The notes under the pieces: generated by a model
Told to the model about the DNA's origin: nothing
Database searches by the model: none
What the model saw: only the letters and a program-made list of their open reading frames with translations
Translations under genes and position numbers: made by a program
Shown: piece by piece, positions 46,585 to 58,359 of the stretch
How positions within the stretch are numbered: the stretch's first letter is position 1
Layout: each line of letters opens with the position of its first letter
From: an uncultured Pelagibacteraceae bacterium
GTDB taxonomy: Bacteria; Pseudomonadota; Alphaproteobacteria; Pelagibacterales; Pelagibacteraceae
Direction of reading: 5' to 3'
NCBI GenBank assembly: GCA_902554335.1
Contig: CACDOD010000003.1
Span: forward strand, 1 to 64,000
DNA: 64,000 nucleotides

Positions 46585-48350
46585 ATGTCAAAATTATATT
46601 CAGGAGCTGAAATTGTATTTAAATGTCTTGAAGATCAAGGTGTTGAATTTATTTTTGGTTATCCAGGAGGTGCAGTGCTGCCAATTTATGATGAATTAAA
46701 AAATCATAAAAGCATAAAACATATTTTAGCAAGACACGAACAAGGAGCTGGTCATGCTGCAGAAGGTTACGCTAGATCGTCAGGTAAGCCTGGCATTGTA
46801 TTAGTAACATCAGGCCCTGGTGCAACAAACGTTGTTACAGCATTAACAGATGCGTACATGGACTCTGTTCCTTTGGTTTGTATTTCAGGACAAGTTCCTA
46901 CTCATTTGATTGGAACTGATGCTTTTCAAGAATGTGATACAACTGGTATAACTAGACCTTGTACGAAACATAATTGGTTAGTCAAAGATGTAAAAGATTT
47001 AGAAAAAACTATTCACAAAGCTTTTGAGGTAGCAACAACGGGAAGACCTGGCCCCGTGTTAGTTGATATTCCAAAAGATATTCAATTTAATAAATATAAA
47101 TATTCAAAACTAAAAAAACAAAAAAAACTAAATGGTAAGTCACATAATTTTTATTCACAAAAAGATATTGATGAATTAATTAATTTGATAACTAAAGCAA
47201 AAAAACCAATAATTTATTCAGGTGGCGGAGTAATAAATTCAGGTATAGAAGCAAGCCAGCTTTTAAGAGAACTTGTTGATGCAACTGGTTTTCCGATAAC
47301 TTCGACTTTACAAGGGCTTGGAGCGTATCCAGGTGAGGATAATCAATTTTTAGGAATGTTAGGAATGCATGGAACATATGAAGCAAATAATGCAATGTAT
47401 TCATGTGATCTAATGATAAATATTGGAGCAAGATTTGATGACAGAATAACTGGTAAGATAGATGAATTTTCTCCAAAATCAAAAAAAGTTCACATTGATA
47501 TTGACCCATCCTCGATTAATAAAAATGTAAAAGTTGACCTTGCAATTGTAGGAGATGTTTCGTCTGTTTTAAAAAATACAATCAAAACACTAAAAAAGGA
47601 GAAACCAAATTTTTCTAAATCAAATAAATCAAATATTTCGAAATGGTGGGAGCAAATTCAAAAATGGCGCTCGGTAAATTCTTTAGGTTATATAAATAGT
47701 GAAGAAAGTATTAAACCTCAGTATGCGATTCAAAGATTATATGAATTAACCAAAAATAAAGATACCTTTGTTACAACTGAAGTGGGACAGCATCAAATGT
47801 GGGCTGCTCAACACTATAAATTTGATAAACCAAACAGATGGATGACATCAGGTGGACTTGGAACCATGGGGTACGGACTTCCAGCCGCTATTGGTGTTCA
47901 AATTGCAAATCCAAATAAACTAGTTATTGATATAGCTGGAGAGGCATCTGTTTTAATGACAATGCAAGAAATGTCTACAGCGGTTCAATACAGCCTTCCA
48001 ATTAAGATATTTATTTTAAACAATGAATACATGGGAATGGTAAGACAATGGCAAGAATTATTGCATGATAAAAATTATTCTGAAAGTTACACTGCTGCTT
48101 TGCCTGATTTTGTCAAATTAGCAGAAGCATATGGTTGTGTTGGAATAAGAGCAAAAACGCCTGAGGAATTGGATGATAAAATCATTGAAATGATCAATAC
48201 AGATAGACCGGTTATATTTGATTGTTTAGTTGATAAAGTTGAAAATTGTTTTCCTATGATCCCATCTGGGAAGCCTCACAATCAAATGATTTTAGGACCA
48301 AAAGATCAAGAAGAAAATAAAATAACTGGTAAAGGAAAATCTTTAGTTTA

Positions 48351-48351
<1 letters not shown>
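46585..48351 (+). CDS. ilvB: Acetolactate synthase large subunit
   Basis: 588 aa. First shared step of valine, leucine and isoleucine synthesis, using thiamine diphosphate, FAD and Mg. N-terminal FGYPGGAVLPIYDEL and ARHEQGAGHAAEGYARSSGKPG (catalytic Glu), and the ThDP motif near 440-470 (DIAGEASVLMTMQEMSTAVQ and LNNEYMGMVRQWQEL). The usual GDG of the ThDP motif reads AGE/GEA here, typical for this enzyme family's GDAS variants. Its stop shares a base with the ilvH start. Confidence 0.96.
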
Positions 48352-49936
<1,585 letters not shown>

Positions 49937-49977
49937 ATTTATACTCAAATTTACATTTAAAATTGTAATTTATTTTG

Positions 49978-49996
49978 CAATCTCTATTAGAGATTG
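49978..49996. other. Perfect 8-bp hairpin between ilvC and leuA
   Basis: CAATCTCT-ATT-AGAGATTG, with an 8-bp stem and a 3-base loop, centred in the 88-base ilvC-leuA gap. It is not followed by a T run, so it is not a standard terminator. It could stabilise or process the ilv message or act in attenuation of leuA. No leader peptide rich in Leu codons was seen. Confidence 0.4.
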
Positions 49997-50024
49997 TATT
50001 ATGCAGAGCTTTAAAAATTAAAAA

Positions 50025-51611
50025 ATGAGCGATAAAAATAAAGTATTTATATTTGATACAACGATGCGTGATGGAGAGCAGTCTCCAGGTGCATCTATGA
50101 GTTTGGAAGAAAAAATTCAAATTGCAAGAGTTTTTGATGAGCTCGGAGTAGATATAATTGAAGCTGGTTTTCCAATTGCATCCCCAGGAGATTTTGAAGC
50201 AGTAACAGAAGTTAGTAAAATTTTAAAAGTTTCTATTCCAGCAGGATTAGCAAGACATTCAAAAAAAGATATTGATAGATGTTACGAAGCTTTAAAGCAT
50301 GCTCCAAGATTTAGAATTCATACATTTATTTCAACTAGCCCTTTACACATGAAACATAAGTTAAACAAAACACCAGAACAAGTTTATGATTCAATTAAAG
50401 AACACGTAACATATGCCAGAAAATTTACAGATGATGTTGAATGGTCGTGTGAAGATGGAACAAGAACAGATATGGATTATATGTGTAAAACAGTCGAACT
50501 AGCAATTAAATGTGGAGCTAAAACTATAAATATTCCTGACACAGTCGGTTACACAGTTCCATCAGAATTCACTCAAATTATTCAAACTTTATTAAATAAA
50601 GTTCCCAACATAGACAAAGCTATTCTTTCCACACATTGTCATAATGATTTAGGTTTAGCGGTTGCAAATTCTTTAGCAGGCGTCCAAGCCGGTGCGAGAC
50701 AAATTGAATGTACAATTAATGGAATTGGGGAAAGAGCTGGAAATGCTGCGCTTGAAGAAGTTGTAATGGCAATGAAAACTAGACCTGATCTTATGCCATA
50801 TGAAACTGGAATTAATACTAAACTATTAAGTAAGGCTTCAAAAATAGTTTCGAATGCAACAGGATTTCCTGTTCAATACAATAAAGCAATTGTTGGAAAA
50901 AATGCATTTGCTCATGAATCAGGAATTCATCAAGATGGAATGTTAAAAAATAGACAAACATATGAAATTATGACACCAGAAAGTGTTGGTGTTAAACAAA
51001 CATCGCTTGTAATGGGAAAACATTCAGGCAGACATGCATTTAAAGATAAACTAACAAGTTTAGGTTATGTCGATGTAACTGATGATATAGTTGAAAATGC
51101 ATTTGGTAAATTTAAAATCTTAGCAGATAAGAAAAAGCACATCTACGACGAGGATATAATAGCACTTGTTGATGATAGCTTGATTATTGACAATAAAGTC
51201 AATGCTATAAATTTAAAATCTTTAAAAGTATTTGCTGGTACAGGAGAACCACAAAGAGCGGAGATGACATTAGATGTATTTGGTAAAGTTAAACAGGCAA
51301 CTGAAACTGGAGATGGACCTGTTGATGCAATATTTAAATGTATAAAATCTCTATATCCACACAATATTAACTTGCAATTATACCAAGTTCATGCGGTAAC
51401 AGAAGGAACTGATGCACAAGCAACAGTAAGTGTTCGAATAGAGGAAAATGGAAAAACTACTGTTGGCCAAGCTGCAGACACTGATACACTAGTTGCTTCA
51501 GCAAATGCTTACATTAATGCATTAAACAAAATGATAATTAAAAGAGATAAAACAGCTCCAGACAATACGCAAGTTTCTGTGGAGTATGACAATAAAGTGA
51601 AAGGTATATAA
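50025..51611 (+). CDS. leuA: 2-Isopropylmalate synthase
   Basis: 528 aa, long bacterial form. Condenses 2-oxoisovalerate with acetyl-CoA, first step to leucine. Catalytic barrel: FDTTMRDGEQSPGASM, SEDGTRT-like block (WSCEDGTRTD), STHCHNDLGLAVANSLAG with metal-binding HxH; C-terminal regulatory LeuA domain (from about 395, VFAGTGEPQRAEMTL) for leucine feedback. One base separates its stop from mreB. Confidence 0.96.
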   Translation: MSDKNKVFIFDTTMRDGEQSPGASMSLEEKIQIARVFDELGVDIIEAGFPIASPGDFEAVTEVSKILKVSIPAGLARHSKKDIDRCYEALKHAPRFRIHTFISTSPLHMKHKLNKTPEQVYDSIKEHVTYARKFTDDVEWSCEDGTRTDMDYMCKTVELAIKCGAKTINIPDTVGYTVPSEFTQIIQTLLNKVPNIDKAILSTHCHNDLGLAVANSLAGVQAGARQIECTINGIGERAGNAALEEVVMAMKTRPDLMPYETGINTKLLSKASKIVSNATGFPVQYNKAIVGKNAFAHESGIHQDGMLKNRQTYEIMTPESVGVKQTSLVMGKHSGRHAFKDKLTSLGYVDVTDDIVENAFGKFKILADKKKHIYDEDIIALVDDSLIIDNKVNAINLKSLKVFAGTGEPQRAEMTLDVFGKVKQATETGDGPVDAIFKCIKSLYPHNINLQLYQVHAVTEGTDAQATVSVRIEENGKTTVGQAADTDTLVASANAYINALNKMIIKRDKTAPDNTQVSVEYDNKVKGI

Positions 51612-51612
51612 T

Positions 51613-52647
51613 ATGGGAATGTTTGATAAGTTAACTGGAATTTGGTCACAAGATATGGCAATTGATTTAGGTACAGCCAATACATTAGTTGTGCTTAAAA
51701 CTAAAGGTGTGGTTCTAAATGAACCTTCAGTAGTTGCTGTTGCTGATAACAAAGGAAAGAAAACTGTTTTAGCAGTAGGTGATGAAGCAAAAACAATGCT
51801 GGGAAGAACACCTGGAAATATTCAAGCAATTAGACCTTTGAGAGACGGTGTAATTGCAGATTTTATTGTCACGGAAGAGATGATTAAACATTTCATTAAA
51901 AAAGTACATAAAGGAAGTACTTTTGCAAATCCAAGAATCCTAATTTGCGTTCCAACAGGATCCACACCTGTTGAAAGAAAAGCTATTCAAGATAGTGCAT
52001 TAGCTGCAGGTGCAAGAAAAGTTCAACTTATTGAGGAACCAATTGCAGCAGCAATAGGAGCTGGACTTCCTATTTCAGAGGCAACTGGTTCAATGGTAAT
52101 TGATATAGGCGGCGGAACAACGGAGATAGCAGTTATGTCTTTAGGAGGCGTGGTGTATTCCAGGTCTCTAAGAATTGCAGGAGATGCAATGGATGTTGCA
52201 TTACAAAATTATATGAGAGAAGAATATAATCTTTTAATAGGTGATAGTACTGCTGAGAAAATTAAAAAAGAAGTTGGTACAGCTATTCCAACAAATAATA
52301 ATAAGTATCCAGTAAAAGGAAGAGACATTAGATCAGGAACCCCAAAGGAAATTAATGTTACGGAGGAAGATACTGCCGCAGCATTAAATCCAATACTTAA
52401 AGAAATGATCGGTGGAATTAAAATGGCTCTAGAAAATACACCCCCAGAGCTTTCAGCAGATTTAGTTGATATGGGACTAACACTTACTGGTGGTGGCGCA
52501 TTGTTAAAAAATATTGACAAAAGATTTTCTAAAGAAACTGGTTTACCAGTGCATATTGCTGAGGATCCACTAGCATGTGTTGCAATTGGAACTGGAAAGG
52601 CGTTAGATCAAGAGGAAACTTTTTCCTCAATGCTTACAGAGTATTAA
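51613..52647 (+). CDS. mreB: MreB, actin-like rod-shape protein
   Basis: 344 aa. Actin-fold filament protein guiding lateral wall synthesis. Phosphate-1 motif AIDLGTANTLV, RPLRDGVIADF, VPTGSTPVERKAI, phosphate-2 VIDIGGGTTEIAVMSL and adenosine motif LTGGGALLKNI. First gene of mreB-mreC-mreD-mrdA-rodA. Its start, one base after leuA, suggests co-transcription with the ilv-leu genes. Confidence 0.97.
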   Translation: MGMFDKLTGIWSQDMAIDLGTANTLVVLKTKGVVLNEPSVVAVADNKGKKTVLAVGDEAKTMLGRTPGNIQAIRPLRDGVIADFIVTEEMIKHFIKKVHKGSTFANPRILICVPTGSTPVERKAIQDSALAAGARKVQLIEEPIAAAIGAGLPISEATGSMVIDIGGGTTEIAVMSLGGVVYSRSLRIAGDAMDVALQNYMREEYNLLIGDSTAEKIKKEVGTAIPTNNNKYPVKGRDIRSGTPKEINVTEEDTAAALNPILKEMIGGIKMALENTPPELSADLVDMGLTLTGGGALLKNIDKRFSKETGLPVHIAEDPLACVAIGTGKALDQEETFSSMLTEY

Positions 52648-52652
52648 AATAA

Positions 52653-53495
52653 ATGGCCTCAGGCAGAGATGACTTTATAATTGCCGTTAGATCAGCCTTT
52701 CTAAAAAAAAGTAACAAACAACAGTTTTCTTTACTTGCATTAATTATATTTTCAGTTTTTCTAATTTTTTTATCAAATTTAAATTTTATTGGAATTAAAT
52801 ATCTTAAGACAGGCATAAACGAGGCAACTTACAGACTTTCAGCATTAATAAGTTATCCAGAAAAAAAGCTTAACGATACGATAGTATTCTTTAAAGAATA
52901 TTTTATTGTATACGAAGAAAATCAAAATTTAAAAAATCAAATAGATAAATTAAATAATGAAAGATTAAATTATATTTTTCTTGAAAATGAAAATAAACGG
53001 TTAAAAGAAATTGTTGGTGAGAATTCTTCTTTTATAGACGGAGTAGTTTCGCGAGTTTTAATTGATAAAGATGGAAAGTTTTTAAAATCAATTATTTTAA
53101 ATAAAGGTAGCAAAGATGGAATTAAAATAGGTATGGTTGTGCTAGAGAAAAATTATCTTGTTGGACAAGTGATTGAAGTTAACTTTACCACATCAAGAGC
53201 AATATTAATTTCAGATTTAAATAGCAATATCCCAGTAGTTATAGAACCAGGTAGCTTTCAGTCAATTTTAAGTGGCACAGGTAAAGATTATGGGAAAATT
53301 AAATATTCTAAGAATGAAATAAAATTTAAAGATAATGATATAGTATATACATCTGGTTCTGGAGGAAATTTTAGAGCTGGATTGCCAATTGGAAAAATTG
53401 ACAATCAAATTGAAAAATTTGGTGTACAATTTTTCTCTGATTTATCACAATTATCTTATGTAAAAATTCAATCAATTGCACCAGCAGAGGAATAA
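52653..53495 (+). CDS. mreC: MreC, rod-shape scaffold protein
   Basis: 280 aa. One membrane segment (about 25-45), a coiled coil (about 75-115, YEENQNLKNQIDKLNNERL) and the MreC beta domain (LINKGSKDGIKIGM-like and VYTSGSGGNFRAGLPIG). It links MreB to the periplasmic wall synthases. Next to mreD with no spacer. Confidence 0.94.
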   Translation: MASGRDDFIIAVRSAFLKKSNKQQFSLLALIIFSVFLIFLSNLNFIGIKYLKTGINEATYRLSALISYPEKKLNDTIVFFKEYFIVYEENQNLKNQIDKLNNERLNYIFLENENKRLKEIVGENSSFIDGVVSRVLIDKDGKFLKSIILNKGSKDGIKIGMVVLEKNYLVGQVIEVNFTTSRAILISDLNSNIPVVIEPGSFQSILSGTGKDYGKIKYSKNEIKFKDNDIVYTSGSGGNFRAGLPIGKIDNQIEKFGVQFFSDLSQLSYVKIQSIAPAEE

Positions 53496-53996
53496 ATGGT
53501 TCAAAAAAAAATAAATCTTAAAAATAAATTTTTAAAATATTTTCCTCTAATATTATTATATTTTTCAGTCCTAAATGAATTTGATATAGATGTTTCCAAC
53601 GATTGGCTTATATCTTTTAATTTACCCTTTATAATAATTTTCTATTGGAGTTTAAAGGACCCAGATCAAATAGGAAATGGATTAATATTTATATCAGGAA
53701 TTTTAAACGATGTTACTCTTGGTTATCCCATAGGTATAAGTTCATTTATATACTTAACAATAATAGCATTTGCCGCATACCTGAGAAATATAACTTTAAG
53801 ACCCAACATTTACAAAGACTCGGTTGTTTTTCTTGTTGCAATCTTGTTTGCTAATTCTGTTAATGCATTAATTTTAGGTTTCATATTTTCAATTGAGATT
53901 AATTTTTTTGAAATTATAACCAATATAACCTTCACTTATGTATTATATTTTTTGTTTGCTAAGATATTTAATTATTTAAAACCTGTAGGAGCCTAA
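53496..53996 (+). CDS. mreD: MreD, rod-shape membrane protein
   Basis: 166 aa with about five membrane segments. Sequence conservation in MreD is low; the ISGILNDVTLGYPIGISSFIYL region fits the family pattern, and position between mreC and mrdA supports the call. Works in the elongasome. Confidence 0.87.
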   Translation: MVQKKINLKNKFLKYFPLILLYFSVLNEFDIDVSNDWLISFNLPFIIIFYWSLKDPDQIGNGLIFISGILNDVTLGYPIGISSFIYLTIIAFAAYLRNITLRPNIYKDSVVFLVAILFANSVNALILGFIFSIEINFFEIITNITFTYVLYFLFAKIFNYLKPVGA

Positions 53997-55910
53997 ATGC
54001 TTGGAGATGGGATTGGATCAAACGTAAGAAAATCTAAATTAATAAATAGGAGAATGTTTTTAGCTTCAGCAGCAAAAGCAGTAGTTTTTTTTGGTATTGT
54101 AAGTAGGTTATTCTATCTGCAGGTTGAACAAAATAAAAAATATTTAACGCTCTCAGATAAAAATAGAATTAGAGAAAACAAACTTCCTCCGGTCAGAGGA
54201 GAGTTCAAAGATTTCTTCGGTAAGACAATTGCTGGTAATTTAGACGTTTACGAACTACATGTGATACCAGAGCAGGTTGAAGATTTTAGAGTATTGATTA
54301 CTAGAGTTAAGCAAATATTAAATCTATCTAATAAACATATTGATAAAATTTACAAAACAAAAAATAAGCAAAAACCATGGGAAACCATTATTATTTCAGA
54401 CAACTTAAATTGGAATGAATTTTCAAAAATAAATTATTACCTGTATGATTTGCCAGGTTTAAAACCAGTTATTTCAGTAGGTAGAAATTATCCTTTTAAT
54501 GAGAGCTATTCACATGTTCTCGGTTATGTAGCATATGCAAGCAAGGAGGATTTATCATCAAATGAAACAATTAACAAAAGACATGTGCCAGGTCTTAGGG
54601 TTGGAAAGAATGGCTTGGAAAAAACTTTTGAAAATCAATTAATAGGTACTAATACGATTCAAAGGTTTGAAGTAAATGCTTATGGAAAAAGAATTAATCA
54701 ACTAGAGGTTCAAAATGGTGATCAAGGAAATTCACTTAGAATTACTGTAGATACTGAAATCCAAAAATATACTAACGAATTACTTGCCGGAGAAGCAGGC
54801 TCAATTAGTGTAATGGATATTTTTACAGGTGAAATTATTGCAATGAACTCTTCTCCTTCATTTAATCCTAATGATTTTTTGTATGGAATAGGATCAAAAG
54901 ATTGGAAAGATCTAAATTCTAATCCGTTCAAACCTCTTGTTAATAAAACTATTTCTGGACTGTATTCGCCAGGATCCACTATAAAGCCATTGGTTGCATT
55001 ATCGGCACTTGAAAATAATGTTATTAAACCATCAATGAGGGTATTTTGTAAAGATAATATCGATTTTTATGGTCAAAAATTTCATTGTTGGAAAAAGAAA
55101 GGTCATGGACATATGACTTTAAAAAATGCGATTAAACAATCTTGTGACATTTACTTTTATGAGGTTGCAAGATTGCTTGGAGTAGACAGATTAAATGAAA
55201 CAGCAAACAGATTTGGGCTTGGAAAAATAGTTCTAAAAAATTTCTTTGAAAATGAAAAAAAAGGAGTTTTTCCATCTACCGAATGGAAAAAGACAGCAAT
55301 TGGGCAAAATTGGTATCTCGGAGAAACATTAATCACAGGAATTGGCCAAGGTTATATACAAAGCACACCACTACAATTAACTTTGATGACTGCACAATTA
55401 GCTAATGGAGGGAACAAAATATATCCAACAATAATTCCAAATAATAAAAATGTTGAACTTATAAAAAAAGAAATGCAAGATAATGAAGACTATGATCTTC
55501 CCACTAATTATCCACCTCTTGTAACAAACAAGGAAAATGTAAAATTTGTATTAGATGCTATGTTTAAATCAACAAATGAAATATATGGAACATCATATTC
55601 ATCTAGGATTGAAGATCCAAAATATCAATTTGCAGGAAAAACTGGAACTGCTCAGGTAAAAAGAATTACAGAAGCTGAGAGAGAACAGGAAAGAAAATTA
55701 GAGCAAATACCTTACAAAGAAAGAGATCACGCGTGGTTTATTGCTTTTGGACCTTATAAAAATCCTCGATATGCTCTAACTGTATTGGTTGAACATGGAG
55801 GATCAGGAAGTTCAGCGGCAGCACCAATAGCAAAAAAATTATTTAAAAAAATTATTGATAGACATGAGGAAAGAGAAAAAATTAGAATAAATGAAATTGA
55901 AACATCATGA
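53997..55910 (+). CDS. mrdA: Penicillin-binding protein 2 (elongasome transpeptidase)
   Basis: 637 aa. Membrane anchor (about 22-42), dimerisation domain (ENKLPPVRGEFKDFFGK) and transpeptidase domain with SxxK at Ser327-Lys330 (SPGSTIK) and KTGTAQ beginning at Lys548. It cross-links wall peptides during elongation with RodA. Directly follows mreD and overlaps rodA by 4 bases. Confidence 0.95.
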   Translation: MLGDGIGSNVRKSKLINRRMFLASAAKAVVFFGIVSRLFYLQVEQNKKYLTLSDKNRIRENKLPPVRGEFKDFFGKTIAGNLDVYELHVIPEQVEDFRVLITRVKQILNLSNKHIDKIYKTKNKQKPWETIIISDNLNWNEFSKINYYLYDLPGLKPVISVGRNYPFNESYSHVLGYVAYASKEDLSSNETINKRHVPGLRVGKNGLEKTFENQLIGTNTIQRFEVNAYGKRINQLEVQNGDQGNSLRITVDTEIQKYTNELLAGEAGSISVMDIFTGEIIAMNSSPSFNPNDFLYGIGSKDWKDLNSNPFKPLVNKTISGLYSPGSTIKPLVALSALENNVIKPSMRVFCKDNIDFYGQKFHCWKKKGHGHMTLKNAIKQSCDIYFYEVARLLGVDRLNETANRFGLGKIVLKNFFENEKKGVFPSTEWKKTAIGQNWYLGETLITGIGQGYIQSTPLQLTLMTAQLANGGNKIYPTIIPNNKNVELIKKEMQDNEDYDLPTNYPPLVTNKENVKFVLDAMFKSTNEIYGTSYSSRIEDPKYQFAGKTGTAQVKRITEAEREQERKLEQIPYKERDHAWFIAFGPYKNPRYALTVLVEHGGSGSSAAAPIAKKLFKKIIDRHEEREKIRINEIETS

Positions 55911-57031
55911 AATCATATAGTACATTCGGAGAAGTTTCATTCTTTCAAAAAATAAAATCATTAGATTTTTACTTATTAATTTCAATAATTATTCTTGGGG
56001 CAATAAGTATTTTAGCCATGTATTCTACTGACATAAGTGATGGAAATTTTTATCATAGTTTTAATCACGCTTTAAGATTTGTAGTATTTTTTTGTTTAAT
56101 GATTTTATTGTCATTTATAAATATTAAGCACTATTTTTCGCTAAGTATTTTTTTTTACTTTTGTGTATTAATCTTGCTTATTGGTGCTACTTTTTTTGGA
56201 ACAACTGTTCAAGGCTCACAAAGGTGGATTAACTTATATTTTATAAATCTCCAACCTTCTGAGCTGATGAAAATTGCAATCATAATATTTTTGGCAAGAT
56301 ATTATCATAGAGTTCAGCCCGATGCTGTTAACTCCATTAAAAAGTTTATTATTCCTTTTATTATATTAATTGTTCCAATTTTGTTAGTTTTAAGTCAACC
56401 TGATTTAGGAACATCAGTTCTGATTGCTTTGAGTGGAATTGCCGTTATATGGTTAGCGGGAATAAATATAAAATATATTATATATTCTCTATTAGGTTTA
56501 GTCATATCTTTTCCATTTGTTATTTCAATTTTAAAACCTTATCAAAAATTAAGAATTTTAACTTTTATTAATCCTGACAGAGACCCTTTAGGAGCAGGTT
56601 ATCAAATAATACAGTCAAAAATAGCAGTTGGTTCAGGAGGATTAACTGGCAAAGGTTTTTTAAAAGGAACACAAGGTTATTTAGATTTTTTACCTGAAAA
56701 ACATACAGATTTTATTTTTACACTTTTTTCAGAAGAATTTGGGTTTGTAGGTTCGGTTTTACTTTTAATTTTGTACGCATTTATAATAACTCGTATTTTA
56801 ATTATTGGATCAAATTCGAGAAATTATTTTGGTAAATTTTTTTGTTATGGTTTTGCAATATCTATATTTTTTTACATTTCTGTAAATATGTTAATGGTCC
56901 TAGGAATGCTACCAATAGTTGGTTCACCTCTTCCAATAATGTCATATGGGGGTTCATCAATGTTATCTATGATGATAGCGCTAGGAATTGTTATGAGTGC
57001 TAGGATATACTCAAGAGAAATTATTAATTAG
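55907..57031 (+). CDS. rodA: RodA, SEDS peptidoglycan glycosyltransferase
   Basis: 374 aa with about ten membrane segments. SEDS motifs: QGSQRWIN, QPSELMKIAIIIFLARYY, LSQPDLGTS, GLTGKGFLKGTQ, LPEKHTDFIF and LPIMSYGGSSML. Polymerises lipid II for lateral wall growth with PBP2. Last gene of the mre operon. Confidence 0.96.
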   Translation: MKSYSTFGEVSFFQKIKSLDFYLLISIIILGAISILAMYSTDISDGNFYHSFNHALRFVVFFCLMILLSFINIKHYFSLSIFFYFCVLILLIGATFFGTTVQGSQRWINLYFINLQPSELMKIAIIIFLARYYHRVQPDAVNSIKKFIIPFIILIVPILLVLSQPDLGTSVLIALSGIAVIWLAGINIKYIIYSLLGLVISFPFVISILKPYQKLRILTFINPDRDPLGAGYQIIQSKIAVGSGGLTGKGFLKGTQGYLDFLPEKHTDFIFTLFSEEFGFVGSVLLLILYAFIITRILIIGSNSRNYFGKFFCYGFAISIFFYISVNMLMVLGMLPIVGSPLPIMSYGGSSMLSMMIALGIVMSARIYSREIIN

Positions 57032-57068
57032 TTTCAACTCTAAATTACATTACTACAGGTTCAATTTG

Positions 57069-57090
57069 TCACGTGATAGAAATATTCTAT
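57069..57090. promoter_or_regulatory. Overlapping palindromes between rodA and the DadA-like gene
   Basis: TCACGTGA (57069-57076) is an 8-bp perfect palindrome, directly followed by ATAGAA-ATA-TTCTAT (57076-57090) and a short T run. The first could be an operator; the second could be a weak terminator for rodA. Both are short. Confidence 0.3.
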
Positions 57091-57107
57091 TTTTAATAAG
57101 TTGATTT

Positions 57108-58355
57108 ATGCAAAGAAAAGAAAGAATTGCGATTATAGGCGCAGGTATTCAGGGAGTTTGCACAGCTCTATTTCTTCAAAAAAGTGGTTTTAAAGTAACT
57201 TTATTTGATAGAGATGAACCAGGTAACGCGGCCTCATATGGAAATGCTGGTCATTTTTCTCCCTACGCATCACTACAATTAAATAGAACAGATATTTTGT
57301 CTGACGTTCCAGCCATGCTTTTAAGTAGTAGAGGACCTTTGGCAATTAAATGGAACTATATTTTAAAAATGTTGCCTTGGTTCACGAAATTCATATTAAA
57401 TTCATCAAAATCAAAAATGATGCATACGGCAAAATATATGCATCAAATTTTGAACCTGTCCTTAGATGCTTTTGATGAGCTATTTCAGGAAATAGACTTA
57501 GATGACTTAGTTGTTAATAATGGTATTATATATATTTGGGAAAACAAGAGCCTTAAAAGCAGAGACTTAGAAATTAATATTAGAAAAGAATTGGGAATTG
57601 AACAACAAATTTTAACGCCAAAAGAAATCCACGATCTTGAACCTAATATAAAACCATTTTATCATGGTGGTGTTTTTTACAAGTACGCAAGACATGCCAG
57701 AAACCCAAAAAAAATTTTGATAAAATTGTTTGAAAAGTTTTTAAATGATGGTGGAAAATTTTTAAAATTAAATATTCAAGATTTAGATTTTGATGAAAAA
57801 AAACCTGTCTTAAGGTCAGAAGCACAACGTTTTTTATTTGATAAATTAATAATTGCTTGTGGAGCTTTTTCTAAAAAATTAACCGATCAGCTTCACGAAA
57901 ATATTCCTTTAGATACGGAACGTGGTTACCATGTACATTTTAAAAATTATGAAAATCTGTTGTCTAGACCTGTAGTATGGTCAGATAGAGGATTTGGTAT
58001 AACTCCAATGGAACAAGGCTTGAGAGTAGTTGGTACAGTTGAGTTTGGTGGGTTAAATAATCCTTTGTCAAAGTCAAGAGTTAAAAATTTAATTCTAAAT
58101 GCAAAAGATATGATCGAAGGAATACCAAATGATGAAGATCACGAAGATGAATGGCTAGGTTTCAGGCCAACTTTACCAGATTTTTTACCTGTAATTGGAC
58201 CATCAAAGAATTATGAAAATGTATATTATTCATTTGGACACCATCATCTTGGCTGGACTTTGGGAGCAATTTCAGGCAAAATAATATCAAAGATGATTGC
58301 TGAAGAAAAAACAAATCTAGATTTAGAACCTTATCGATCAACAAGATTTTCATAA
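57108..58355 (+). CDS. FAD-dependent oxidoreductase, DadA-like
   Basis: 415 aa. N-terminal FAD-binding IIGAGIQGVCTALFLQKSGFKVTLFDRDEPGNAASYGNAGHF is typical of D-amino acid dehydrogenases and related DAO-family enzymes (quoted here only as the GAGIQG and NAASYGNAGHF motifs). The C-terminal WLGFRPTLPDFLPVIGP and GHHHLGWTLGA blocks also match DadA. It would oxidise a D-amino acid or another secondary amine. It heads a cluster with an EamA exporter, a D-2-hydroxyacid dehydrogenase and an HDAC-like hydrolase. The substrate is unknown. Confidence 0.85.
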   Translation: MQRKERIAIIGAGIQGVCTALFLQKSGFKVTLFDRDEPGNAASYGNAGHFSPYASLQLNRTDILSDVPAMLLSSRGPLAIKWNYILKMLPWFTKFILNSSKSKMMHTAKYMHQILNLSLDAFDELFQEIDLDDLVVNNGIIYIWENKSLKSRDLEINIRKELGIEQQILTPKEIHDLEPNIKPFYHGGVFYKYARHARNPKKILIKLFEKFLNDGGKFLKLNIQDLDFDEKKPVLRSEAQRFLFDKLIIACGAFSKKLTDQLHENIPLDTERGYHVHFKNYENLLSRPVVWSDRGFGITPMEQGLRVVGTVEFGGLNNPLSKSRVKNLILNAKDMIEGIPNDEDHEDEWLGFRPTLPDFLPVIGPSKNYENVYYSFGHHHLGWTLGAISGKIISKMIAEEKTNLDLEPYRSTRFS

Positions 58356-58359
58356 TTTT

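Noticed and set aside
47192-47509. 105-aa minus-strand frame inside ilvB
   Set aside because: Entirely inside a well-conserved gene, with Leu/His-rich shadow composition.
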